Of a stretch of DNA of 5,236 nt, positions 1-5,236 are shown piece after piece. The stretch is from contig WBUW01000247.1 of NCBI GenBank assembly GCA_008933495.1, positions 1 through 5,236 of the forward strand, written 5' to 3'. Under the pieces are notes generated by a model, which was not told where the DNA came from, did not search any database, and saw only the letters and a list, made by a program, of their open reading frames with translations. This DNA comes from Pseudorhodoplanes sp. (GTDB lineage Bacteria; Pseudomonadota; Alphaproteobacteria; Rhizobiales; Xanthobacteraceae). Position numbers and translations under genes: made by a program. Each line of letters starts with the position of its first letter. Position 1 is the first letter of the stretch.

Positions 1-13
1 CTCCCCCGGCCTT

Positions 14-754
14 TCACAAGGAAGCGGACTTCCCCCGCGGGCGGAGCTGAGCTGCGGCCCAGACGCCGAAAACACCGGCCAGCGCCGCCGCCAGGCCGAA
101 CCAGGTCAGCGCATAGCCGAGGTGATTGTTGCGCAAATTGCCCCTGAGCGCGCCCGGCCGCGGCACCCCGCTGGCCGGGACCGGGCTTTGCTGGGCGACA
201 TAGAATGGCGCGACCTCGCCCCAGCGCAGCGCGCGCGCCATGGCGCGCTGATCGGCGACGAACCAGATGTCGGATGCGGCATCATAATCAGAGACGAACA
301 GGCTGGGCGGCTGCGGCCAGCGCAGATAGCCGACAATGTCGGCTGGTCCATTTACCGGCGTGACATTCTTGTCCGGGCTGAACCCGCGATTGACGGCGAC
401 GGCGCGGCCGTCCGGCAGGCGGGCCGGCTGGAACACAAAATAGCCGGGCGATTTGATGTCGTCGCGAAATGGCGTGCTGCCGGTGAAGACATAAGCCGGG
501 CGCGCATCGCCGATGAAATCGGCGTGCAGCCGCACGCGCATGAACTCCGCCTGCTCCTGCGCGAGATTGGCCCAGGCCGCCGGCGGCGGAAGCGCGGCGG
601 CCGCAGCCGAAAGCCGCTGCTCGAGCTTTGCGATCAGGTCTTCCTTCCAGGCTTTGCGCTGGAGCTGCCAGACGCCAAGCCCGGCCAGAATCGCAAAGCC
701 GGCGACTGCGGCAATGGTGGGGACGAGCAGCGTTCCGAAACGCGGCGCTTTCAC
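14..754 (-). CDS. surf1: SURF1 family cytochrome c oxidase assembly protein
   Basis: This 246-residue SURF1 (Shy1) protein is a membrane-bound assembly factor that helps place haem a3 in subunit I. It shows the family's two-span layout: an N-terminal span (about residues 9-29) ending in LGVWQLQRKAWK (26-37), a periplasmic domain containing VNRGFSP (121-127), and a C-terminal span (about 213-236) opening with RNNHLGYALTWFGLA (208-222), the SURF1 signature. Length is normal. The start is GTG at 752-754, not an ATG: AAGGA (761-765) lies six bases upstream, the first span begins soon after, and the GTG overlaps the DUF983 stop as GTGA. The open frame runs 106 codons further upstream, but that part overlaps DUF983 and is low-complexity R/A/P-rich sequence. 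The TGA stop is at 14-16; the next gene lies outside the window. Confidence 0.96.
   Translation of the reverse strand: MKAPRFGTLLVPTIAAVAGFAILAGLGVWQLQRKAWKEDLIAKLEQRLSAAAAALPPPAAWANLAQEQAEFMRVRLHADFIGDARPAYVFTGSTPFRDDIKSPGYFVFQPARLPDGRAVAVNRGFSPDKNVTPVNGPADIVGYLRWPQPPSLFVSDYDAASDIWFVADQRAMARALRWGEVAPFYVAQQSPVPASGVPRPGALRGNLRNNHLGYALTWFGLAAALAGVFGVWAAAQLRPRGKSASL
751..754 (-). other. GTGA stop/start overlap, DUF983 to SURF1
   Basis: On the minus strand the bases GTGA contain the SURF1 GTG start (754-752) and the DUF983 TGA stop (753-751). Such four-base overlaps usually let a terminating ribosome restart, linking the amounts of the two proteins. Confidence 0.8.
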
Positions 755-1125
755 CGGGGTTCCTTGATGTCGAGCCGGCCTTCCTGCGCCTTGTGGTGAA
801 ACTGCAGCGCGATCATGAGGCCCTTGAGCGGCCGCAGCGGCAGGATGGTGACCGCTAGGATGAGCGGTCCCCAGATAACGGCGTGCAGCCAGAACGGCGG
901 CTGGTAGATCGCCTCCACGACCAGGGCCGCGAAGACGACGACAAAGCCGGCGAGCAGGATCACGAAGACGGCCGGGCCGTCGCCGGAATCGGCGAACCGG
1001 TAATCGAGGCCGCAGCGCTCGCAGCGCGGCTTGAGCGAGAGAAAGCCCTGATAGAGCGGTCCTTCGCCGCAATTGGGACAGCGGCAGGTCAGGCCGGCGA
1101 CAAGCGGCGAGGGGCGAGCGGTCAT
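751..1125 (-). CDS. DUF983 family membrane protein with two CxxC pairs
   Basis: This 124-residue protein of the DUF983 family has no established function known to me; the family often sits beside oxidase assembly genes in alphaproteobacteria. The N-terminal, probably cytoplasmic, part has a zinc-ribbon-like arrangement: CPNC (residues 16-19) and CERC (35-38), with an extra Cys14. The motif CPNCGEGPLYQGFL is typical of the family. FADSGDGPAVF (44-54) leads into the first span (about 52-72), and a second span covers about 79-97. The tail LRPLKGLMIALQFHHKAQEG (97-116) is also family-like. The ATG at 1123-1125 is used because it lies just before the family's usual start; an upstream ATG at 1216-1218 would add 31 unrelated, basic residues. 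The ribosome site is weak: AGAAGA at five bases, or AAGGA at twelve. The TGA overlaps the SURF1 start, so the two are coupled. A metal-related role in oxidase assembly is inference. Confidence 0.93.
   Translation of the reverse strand: MTARPSPLVAGLTCRCPNCGEGPLYQGFLSLKPRCERCGLDYRFADSGDGPAVFVILLAGFVVVFAALVVEAIYQPPFWLHAVIWGPLILAVTILPLRPLKGLMIALQFHHKAQEGRLDIKEPR
761..765 (-). promoter_or_regulatory. Ribosome binding site deciding the GTG start of SURF1
   Basis: The minus strand reads AAGGA six bases before the GTG at 752-754, inside the last codons of the DUF983 gene. Together with the four-base stop/start overlap it fixes the SURF1 start and indicates coupled translation. Confidence 0.65.
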
Positions 1126-1365
1126 GGCGGTCTTCTGTCCTTGGCGCGCGATCCGCCGGAGCGGGAGCCGGTTCGGCGCACGATCGCGCAAAATCAAAGA
1201 ATCGAGACCCGACCTCATTCGATCAGATCGGATCCGTGATCTGGCGTATTGTATTTAATACCCGTCTGCGGGTTGAAAAAGAGCCTCGCGCCCGCTCGAC
1301 AAGATTGGGCGCAACAAAGAAGGGCGACCCGCGCCGCCCTTTTTCGTCTCGATCCGGACAGGGGA
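1126..1365. other. 240-bp intergenic region between ctaE and the DUF983 gene
   Basis: This is the only sizeable non-coding stretch in the window. From the ctaE side it holds the GC-rich hairpin at 1317-1344, then a short inverted repeat ACCCG-CAGA-CGGGT (about 1262-1275), then an AT-rich patch (1248-1260, minus strand TATTAAATACAAT) that could include a -10 box such as TACAAT, but without a convincing -35 box at normal spacing. Next is a GATC-rich segment (1221-1241) with the inverted repeat AGATC/GATCT around GGATCC. No convincing small gene was seen on either strand. The region probably carries the 3' end of the ctaE message and the leader, and perhaps a promoter, for the next two genes. 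The promoter role is inferred and weakly supported. Confidence 0.5.
1317..1344 (-). terminator. GC-rich hairpin with flanking T tracts after ctaE (possible intrinsic terminator)
   Basis: The arms AGGGCG (1321-1326) and CGCCCT (1335-1340) pair perfectly around an eight-base loop, with further A-T pairing outside the stem up to about 1317/1344. On the minus strand, the direction of transcription, the stem is followed by TCTTTGTT, an imperfect U tract. On the plus strand it is followed by five T's, a better tract, but no gene ends there on that strand. It starts about 20 bases after the ctaE stop, the usual place for a terminator. It could act fully, partly (attenuating the DUF983-SURF1 genes), or only protect the 3' end of the upstream message. 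Confidence 0.55.
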
Positions 1366-2223
1366 TCAGTGCGCCCCGCCGCCGGCCAGCGGTCCGCCAT
1401 AGCCCCAGACATAGATGCAGGCGAACAGGAAAATCCAGACCACGTCCACGAAATGCCAGTACCAGGCCGCAAACTCGAAGCCGAGATGCTGCGTGGGCGT
1501 GAAGTGGCCGGCATAAGCGCGGGCGAGGCAGACGGTGAGGAAGATGGTTCCGATGATCACGTGCGCGCCGTGGAAGCCGGTGGCCATGAAGAAGGTCGCG
1601 CCATAGATGTTGCCTTTGAAGGCGAACGCGGCATGGCTGTACTCGTAGGCCTGAATGCTGGTGAACAGGATGCCGAGGATGATGGTCAGCCACAGGCCGT
1701 TCTTCAGGCCGTTGCGGTCGCCTTCCAGAAGCGCATGGTGCGCCCAGGTGACGGTCGTGCCCGAGGTGAGCAGGATCAGCGTATTGAGCAGCGGCAGATG
1801 CCAGGGATCGAACGTTTCGATGCCCTTGGGCGGCCACACCCCGCCGATGAATTCGTTGCGGGCGATCTGGTGAATGTCGTCGGGGAACAGCGCGGTATTG
1901 AAATAGGCCCAGAACCAGGCGACGAAGAACATCACCTCCGAGGCGATGAACAGGATCATCCCGTAACGGTGATGAATCTGCACGACGCGCGTGTGATTGC
2001 CCTTGTGCTCGGCTTCGTTGATGACGTCGCGCCACCATCCGATCATGGTGTAGAGGACGCCGATCGCGCCCGCGGCGAAGACGAGGGGGGCGGCGGCATA
2101 GGACTTGTGCATCCAGCCGATCGCGCCGATCGCCATGATCAAAGCCGAAATCGAGCCGATCAGCGGCCACGGACTCGGATCGACCAGGTGATAATCATGT
2201 TGAACCTTGTGAGCGTCGGCCAT
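1366..2223 (-). CDS. ctaE: Cytochrome c oxidase subunit III
   Basis: This is the third core subunit of the aa3 oxidase, a 285-residue membrane protein that stabilises subunit I during turnover and lines the proton uptake side. The composition fits seven membrane spans. Family landmarks include DYHLVDPSPWP (10-20), WWRDVINE (63-70), the SEVMFF segment with its conserved buried glutamate (about 95-100), GGVWPPKGI (127-135), FMATGFHGAHVIIGT (212-226) and the C-terminal WYWHFVDVVWIFLF (254-267). The start chosen is ATG at 2221-2223: GGAGAC lies seven bases upstream and the product begins as related subunits do. An in-frame ATG at 2272-2274, directly after the ctaG stop, would add 17 residues unlike the family. 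A hairpin with flanking T tracts follows the TGA stop by about 20 bases, suggesting the transcript may end or be attenuated here. Confidence 0.97.
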   Translation of the reverse strand: MADAHKVQHDYHLVDPSPWPLIGSISALIMAIGAIGWMHKSYAAAPLVFAAGAIGVLYTMIGWWRDVINEAEHKGNHTRVVQIHHRYGMILFIASEVMFFVAWFWAYFNTALFPDDIHQIARNEFIGGVWPPKGIETFDPWHLPLLNTLILLTSGTTVTWAHHALLEGDRNGLKNGLWLTIILGILFTSIQAYEYSHAAFAFKGNIYGATFFMATGFHGAHVIIGTIFLTVCLARAYAGHFTPTQHLGFEFAAWYWHFVDVVWIFLFACIYVWGYGGPLAGGGAH

Positions 2224-2230
2224 GTCTTTC

Positions 2231-2236
2231 GTCTCC
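2231..2236 (-). promoter_or_regulatory. Ribosome binding site deciding the ctaE start
   Basis: The minus strand reads GGAGAC seven bases before the ATG at 2221-2223. It supports the 285-residue form of subunit III over the 302-residue form that would begin at 2274, although GGGAG also precedes that upstream ATG by four bases. Confidence 0.6.
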
Positions 2237-2274
2237 GTTATTCCTCGTGACGGCACCGCGGGTGCGCCGTTCAT

Positions 2275-2877
2275 TCAGCTCCCGTTGCCCGCCTGCGCGC
2301 GGCCGGCGAGCGGATGCTGCGACTCGCGCTGCGGGTAAAACGTGTAGGACAGGGTGATCGTGTCGCGCACCTGCGCGTCGGGATCGTTGGCGAGGGCCGG
2401 ATCGACATAGAACACGACCGGCATGCGGCGCGTCTCGCCCGGCGCCATGGATTGCTCGGTGAAGCAGAAGCAGTTGATCTTCTGGAAATAGGCGCCGAAA
2501 TTGAGCGGGGCGACGTTATAGGCGGCGATGCCGCGGGTCGCGCGGGCGGCGAGATTGGTCACGATGTATTCGACCGTGACGACCTCGCCGAGCTTCACCT
2601 CCAGCGTGTTCCGCTCGGGCGCAAACCGCCAAGGCAGGCCGGCTCCGACATTGGCGTCGAAGCGCACGGTCACGGTGCGGTCGAGAACACGATCGGGCGC
2701 GGACGCCGCAACCCGTGTGGTGCCGTTGAAGCCGGTGACGCGGCAGAACCAGTCGTAAAGCGGCACCGCCGCATAGGAGGCCCCGACCATCAGGCCGACA
2801 AAGGCGCCGCATGCGACCGCCACCGCGAGATCGCGGTGCGTCGTGGAGCGGCTGTGCGGGTTGGTCTTGGTCGTCAT
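2275..2877 (-). CDS. ctaG: Cytochrome c oxidase assembly protein CtaG (Cox11 family copper chaperone)
   Basis: This 200-residue Cox11-family protein is the copper donor for the CuB centre of subunit I. It is anchored by one N-terminal span (about residues 17-38) with its body in the periplasm. The signature AAVPLYDWFC (36-45) closes the span, placing Cys45 near the membrane. The copper motif CFCF lies at 136-139 in YFQKINCFCFTEQ, providing the ligand cysteines 136 and 138. The rest matches the immunoglobulin-like Cox11 fold, including VVFYVDP (154-160) and DTITLSYTFYP (172-182). Length is normal for the family. The ATG at 2875-2877 lies four bases after the TGA of the preceding small gene, and no purine-rich ribosome binding site is visible before it, so translation probably depends on coupling. 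The TGA stop is immediately followed by a possible alternative ATG of ctaE. Confidence 0.97.
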   Translation of the reverse strand: MTTKTNPHSRSTTHRDLAVAVACGAFVGLMVGASYAAVPLYDWFCRVTGFNGTTRVAASAPDRVLDRTVTVRFDANVGAGLPWRFAPERNTLEVKLGEVVTVEYIVTNLAARATRGIAAYNVAPLNFGAYFQKINCFCFTEQSMAPGETRRMPVVFYVDPALANDPDAQVRDTITLSYTFYPQRESQHPLAGRAQAGNGS

Positions 2878-2881
2878 GCGA

Positions 2882-3106
2882 TCACAGCGGCCGGTCGAGG
2901 ACCCCGGGTCCCTTCACCAGCGTGACAATATAGAAGAGGACGGCCAGCGCGGCGAGCGACAAAGCGATCGCAATCGAGCGCGCGCGGCGCGCGCGCTGCT
3001 GTTCCTCGGTCAGCACGATGCCGGCGTCGTCCCTGGGCGCGGCGCTCGCGCGTGCCGTGCGCCTGGCCCGCACGGGAGCCTTCTTGGTTTTTCGTTTGGG
3101 CGCCAT
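2882..3106 (-). CDS. coxF: Small single-span membrane protein in the CoxF position
   Basis: This 74-residue protein lies between ctaB and ctaG, where related Rhizobiales carry a small gene often annotated coxF. Its N-terminus is very basic (about residues 2-24, rich in K, R and A). A short conserved-looking block DAGIVLTEEQQRARRAR (27-43) follows, then one hydrophobic span (about 44-64) and a short tail ending GVLDRPL. The positive-inside rule puts the N-terminus in the cytoplasm. No catalytic or metal-binding residues are visible; there is no cysteine or histidine. The role is inferred from position only: an accessory or assembly factor of the oxidase. The start is uncertain: ATG at 3104-3106 is used here, but a GTG at 3116-3118, overlapping the ctaB stop as GTGA, would add four residues. 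Neither has a good ribosome binding site, so coupling to ctaB translation is likely. The gene is real by context and membrane span; the name is less certain. Confidence 0.8.
   Translation of the reverse strand: MAPKRKTKKAPVRARRTARASAAPRDDAGIVLTEEQQRARRARSIAIALSLAALAVLFYIVTLVKGPGVLDRPL
2977..2997. repeat. Perfect 10-bp inverted repeat of alternating G and C inside the small CoxF-position gene
   Basis: The arms (2977-2986 and 2988-2997) are perfectly complementary around a single central base and consist almost entirely of alternating G and C. They fall in the coding stretch for QRARRARS, just before the membrane span. The repeat may only reflect Arg-Ala codons in a GC-rich genome, but it could form a strong hairpin in the message or a Z-DNA-prone tract. 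Confidence 0.7.
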
Positions 3107-3114
3107 CGTTCGTT

Positions 3115-4041
3115 TCACCAGGTCAGGCGCGGCAGGCCGATGCCTTGCTCGACGAGCAGCACGGCGAAGAGCAGAAAAAGATGGAGCACGGAGAAGGCGA
3201 ACAATTGCCGGGCGGCGGTGGCGGTCGCTTCGCCTTTGGCGGCCGCGCGCAGGCGCAGCGCGAAGGCGATCATCAGCGCCCCGAAGATGATGGCGGTCAC
3301 CCCGTACAGCAGGCCGGCATAGCCGAACAGCCAGGGCGACGCCCCGACCGGCGCCAGCACGAGGGAATAGATCACGATCTGGCGGCGGGTCTCCCGCTCG
3401 CCGGCCACCACCGGCAGCATTGGCACGCCGGCGCGCGCATAGTCGTCGGCGCGCACCAGCGACAGTGCCCAGAAATGCGGCGGCGTCCAGAAGAAGATGA
3501 TCAGAAACAGCAGGATCGATTCGATGCCGATGGCGCCGGTGGCGGCCGCCCAGCCGATCATCGGCGGGAAGGCGCCGGCGGCGCCGCCGATCACGATGTT
3601 CTGCGGCGTCGAGCGCTTGAGCCAGACCGTGTAGACCAGCGCATAGAACACGATGGTGAAGGCGAGCAGTCCGGCGGACAGCCAGTTCACCAGCACGCCC
3701 ATCACCACCACGGAAAAACCGGCAAGCGTCATGCCGAAGCCGAACGCCTCGCCGGCGGTCACGCGCCCCTGCGGGATGGGCCGCTCGGCGGTGCGGCTCA
3801 TCAGTGCATCGACGTCGGCGTCGTACCACATGTTCAGGGCGCCGGCGGCGCCGGCACCGGTGGCGATGCACAACAGGGCGGTGAAGCCGATGATCGGATG
3901 CACATGGCCCGGCGCGATCACGAGCCCGACGAGGGCCGTGAACACGACCAGCGACATCACGCGCGGCTTGAGCAGGGCGAAATAATCGCCGACACCGGCG
4001 ACGCTCGGCTCAATCCGCACGTTGTCACTTGCCACAGGCAT
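3115..4041 (-). CDS. ctaB: Protohaem IX farnesyltransferase (haem O synthase)
   Basis: This 308-residue polytopic membrane enzyme (CtaB/CyoE/COX10, UbiA prenyltransferase superfamily) transfers a farnesyl group from farnesyl diphosphate to haem B, giving haem O, the precursor of the haem A used by the oxidase. The first aspartate-rich motif is NMWYDADVD (residues 70-78), followed by SRTAERPIPQG (82-92). The second conserved stretch runs YTVWLKR...NIVIGG...PPMIGW (about 137-164), and DDYARAGVPMLPV (199-211) is also typical. Hydrophobic segments fit about nine membrane spans, and the length is normal for the family. The ATG at 4039-4041 is chosen because GGAGAA (4049-4054) lies seven bases upstream and the N-terminus leads directly into the conserved DYFALLKPRVM segment. 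The TGA stop (3115-3117) overlaps a GTG that is a possible start of the next gene. Family assignment is firm; no key residue is missing. Confidence 0.98.
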   Translation of the reverse strand: MPVASDNVRIEPSVAGVGDYFALLKPRVMSLVVFTALVGLVIAPGHVHPIIGFTALLCIATGAGAAGALNMWYDADVDALMSRTAERPIPQGRVTAGEAFGFGMTLAGFSVVVMGVLVNWLSAGLLAFTIVFYALVYTVWLKRSTPQNIVIGGAAGAFPPMIGWAAATGAIGIESILLFLIIFFWTPPHFWALSLVRADDYARAGVPMLPVVAGERETRRQIVIYSLVLAPVGASPWLFGYAGLLYGVTAIIFGALMIAFALRLRAAAKGEATATAARQLFAFSVLHLFLLFAVLLVEQGIGLPRLTW

Positions 4042-4048
4042 TCCGTCG

Positions 4049-4054
4049 TTCTCC
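4049..4054 (-). promoter_or_regulatory. Ribosome binding site of ctaB
   Basis: The minus strand reads GGAGAA here, seven bases before the ATG at 4039-4041. It is one of the clearest Shine-Dalgarno matches in the window and supports the 308-residue start. It suggests ctaB is translated independently, although it lies only 51 bp after ctaD. Confidence 0.65.
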
Positions 4055-4092
4055 GTTACCGCAATCGCGGATGAAGCTCCGCGCTCGCGGGC

Positions 4093-5236
4093 TTACTTGA
4101 TGCGCGGCAGCACTTCGAACTGGTGGAATGGCGGCGGCGAAGACAGCGTCCATTCCAGCGTGGTGGCGCCGGCGCCCCAGGGATTGCTGGCGGCCTTCTC
4201 CTTGCGCTGGAAGGCCAGCGCCATGCCGACCAGGAACACGACCATGCCGGCGGCCGACAGGTAGGAGCCGAGCGAGGAGACGTAGTTCCAGCCGGCATAG
4301 GCATCCGGATAGTCGGCGATGCGGCGCGGCATGCCGGCAAGCCCGAGAAAGTGCTGCGGGAAGAAGACGATGTTGACCCCGGTGAAGGTCAGCCAGAAGT
4401 GCAGCTTGCCCCAAAACTCGGAATACATGTAGCCGGTGATTTTCGGGAACCAGTAATACCAGCCCGCGAAGATCGCAAACACCGCCCCGAGCGACAGCAC
4501 ATAGTGGAAGTGCGCGACGACGTAATAGGTGTCGTGCAGCGCGCGATCGACGCCGGCATTGGCCAGCACCACGCCGGTCACGCCGCCGATGGTGAACAGG
4601 AAGATCAGGCCGATCGCCCACAGCATGGGCGTGCGGAACGCGATCGAGCCGCCCCACATGGTGGCGATCCAGGAGAAAATCTTCACGCCGGTCGGCACCG
4701 CGATCACCATGGTCGCCGCCACGAAATAGGCCTGAGCGGCGGTCGACATGCCGACCGTGTACATGTGGTGCGCCCAGACGATAAAGCCGATGCCGCCGAT
4801 CGCGACCATGGCATACGCCATGCCGAGATAGCCGAACACCGGCTTGCGCGAGAAGGTCGCCACGATCTGGCTGACGATGCCGAAGCCCGGCAGGATCAGG
4901 ATATAGACTTCCGGATGCCCGAAGAACCAGAACAGATGCTGGAACAGGATCGGGTCGCCGCCGCCGTCGGCCGCGAAGAAGGTGGTGCCGAAATTGCGGT
5001 CGGTGAGCAGCATCGTGATCGCGCCGGCGAGCACCGGCAGCGCCAGCAGCAGCAGGAACACGGTCACCAAGATCGACCACACGAACAGCGGCATCTTGTG
5101 CAGCGTCATGCCCGGCGCGCGCATGTTGAAGATGGTGGTGATGAAATTGATCGAGCTCAGGATCGAAGAGGCGCCGGCCAGATGCACCGACAGGATCGCG
5201 AAATCGACCGCCGGCCCGGGATGACCGGACGTCGAA
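4093..5236 (-). CDS. ctaD: Cytochrome c oxidase subunit I, aa3 type (3' part; start lies beyond the window)
   Basis: This is the catalytic subunit of the haem-copper oxidase in the cytoplasmic membrane. It reduces O2 to water and pumps protons. The frame is open to the window edge, leaving 380 codons and a TAA stop at 4093-4095. By ungapped comparison at the HPEV motif, the first visible residue matches about bovine residue 134, so the first transmembrane helices, the first haem a histidine and the D-channel entry aspartate are missing. The visible part has HPEVY (about 4903-4917: CuB histidine, D-channel glutamate and the tyrosine that crosslinks to histidine), the CuB pair HH (4765-4770) within WAHHMYTVG, the K-channel segment PTGVK (about 4681-4695), and HFH (4504-4512) with the haem a3 and haem a ligands. 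The C-terminus carries TLEWTLSSPPPFHQF, usual for bacterial CtaD. All visible key residues are present. ctaB follows 51 bp downstream. Confidence 0.98.
   Translation of the reverse strand, partial: STSGHPGPAVDFAILSVHLAGASSILSSINFITTIFNMRAPGMTLHKMPLFVWSILVTVFLLLLALPVLAGAITMLLTDRNFGTTFFAADGGGDPILFQHLFWFFGHPEVYILILPGFGIVSQIVATFSRKPVFGYLGMAYAMVAIGGIGFIVWAHHMYTVGMSTAAQAYFVAATMVIAVPTGVKIFSWIATMWGGSIAFRTPMLWAIGLIFLFTIGGVTGVVLANAGVDRALHDTYYVVAHFHYVLSLGAVFAIFAGWYYWFPKITGYMYSEFWGKLHFWLTFTGVNIVFFPQHFLGLAGMPRRIADYPDAYAGWNYVSSLGSYLSAAGMVVFLVGMALAFQRKEKAASNPWGAGATTLEWTLSSPPPFHQFEVLPRIK

Noticed and set aside
122..799. Plus-strand open frame of 225 codons opposite SURF1
   Set aside because: It is a shadow of SURF1 with Arg/Gly/Ala-rich composition; the minus strand carries clear SURF1 motifs.
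755..1072. 106-codon upstream extension of the SURF1 frame to an ATG at 1072
   Set aside because: It would overlap nearly the whole DUF983 gene, is low-complexity R/A/P-rich sequence, and the GTG start has a good ribosome site right before the first membrane span.
1248..1260. AT-rich patch resembling a -10 box (minus strand TACAAT)
   Set aside because: No convincing -35 box at 16-18 bp spacing, so it is not listed as a promoter; it is only described within the intergenic region.
1249..2250. Long plus-strand open frame (333 codons) opposite ctaE
   Set aside because: It mirrors ctaE and part of the intergenic gap, is rich in E, D, G, R and H as expected from the complement of membrane-protein codons, and shows no recognisable domain. 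The minus-strand frame is clearly subunit III.
2314..2925. Plus-strand open frame of 203 codons opposite ctaG
   Set aside because: It is a shadow of the Cox11-family gene and has no domain of its own.
3107..3871. Upstream extension of the small CoxF-position frame to 329 codons
   Set aside because: It runs antiparallel-free through ctaB in another frame, is Arg-rich without motifs, and ctaB is certain there.
4059..4070. Small hairpin CCGC-AATC-GCGG between ctaD and ctaB
   Set aside because: It has only a four-base stem, no T tract, and lies just before the ctaB ribosome site; this is likely chance in GC-rich sequence.
3052..4074. Plus-strand open frame of 340 codons opposite ctaB
   Set aside because: It is a shadow of ctaB with a charged, His/Gln-rich composition and no family resemblance. 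High GC makes such antisense frames common.
4025..5080. Second minus-strand frame of 351 codons over ctaD
   Set aside because: It is an out-of-frame reading of ctaD, Arg/His-rich, with no oxidase motifs; the correct frame has all catalytic residues.
1..5236. CRISPR array, insertion sequence, tRNA or unknown defence-type system
   Set aside because: No direct repeats with spacers, no transposase-like frame, no tRNA-like fold and no unfamiliar gene set was seen; all main genes belong to the oxidase cluster.

Overview
The window is part of an aa3-type cytochrome c oxidase (respiratory complex IV) gene cluster. Every gene lies on the minus strand, so transcription runs from position 5236 towards 1. 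The base composition is high in GC. The gene order is ctaD - ctaB - small single-span gene - ctaG - ctaE - DUF983 gene - SURF1. Protein details such as the COX11 copper motif, the SURF1 C-terminus and the interposed DUF983 gene fit an alphaproteobacterium, most likely of the Hyphomicrobiales (Rhizobiales: Bradyrhizobium/Rhodopseudomonas/Xanthobacteraceae-like). This placement comes from remembered family resemblance, not from a search.

Layout in transcription order: (1) 5236-4093, the 3' part of ctaD (oxidase subunit I), cut by the window edge; (2) 4041-3115, ctaB (haem O synthase); (3) 3106-2882, a 74-residue single-span protein in the CoxF position; (4) 2877-2275, ctaG (Cox11-type CuB chaperone); (5) 2223-1366, ctaE (subunit III); (6) a 240-bp non-coding gap (1365-1126) holding a GC-rich hairpin flanked by T tracts; (7) 1125-751, a DUF983 protein with two CxxC pairs and two membrane spans; (8) 754-14, the SURF1 assembly factor.

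The genes form one assembly line. CtaB farnesylates haem B to haem O, the precursor of haem A. CtaG delivers copper to the CuB site of CtaD. SURF1 assists haem a3 insertion. CtaE completes the core enzyme. The small protein and the DUF983 protein are probable accessory factors with no function assigned here. Junctions are tight: two 4-bp GTGA overlaps (one a possible start only), a 4-nt gap before ctaG, and an alternative ctaE start abutting the ctaG stop. The one real break is the gap after ctaE, which may separate a structural operon from a two-gene assembly-factor unit.

I found no mobile element, CRISPR array, tRNA or rRNA gene, or unknown multi-gene system. This looks like a conserved housekeeping region, and the findings below are modest.
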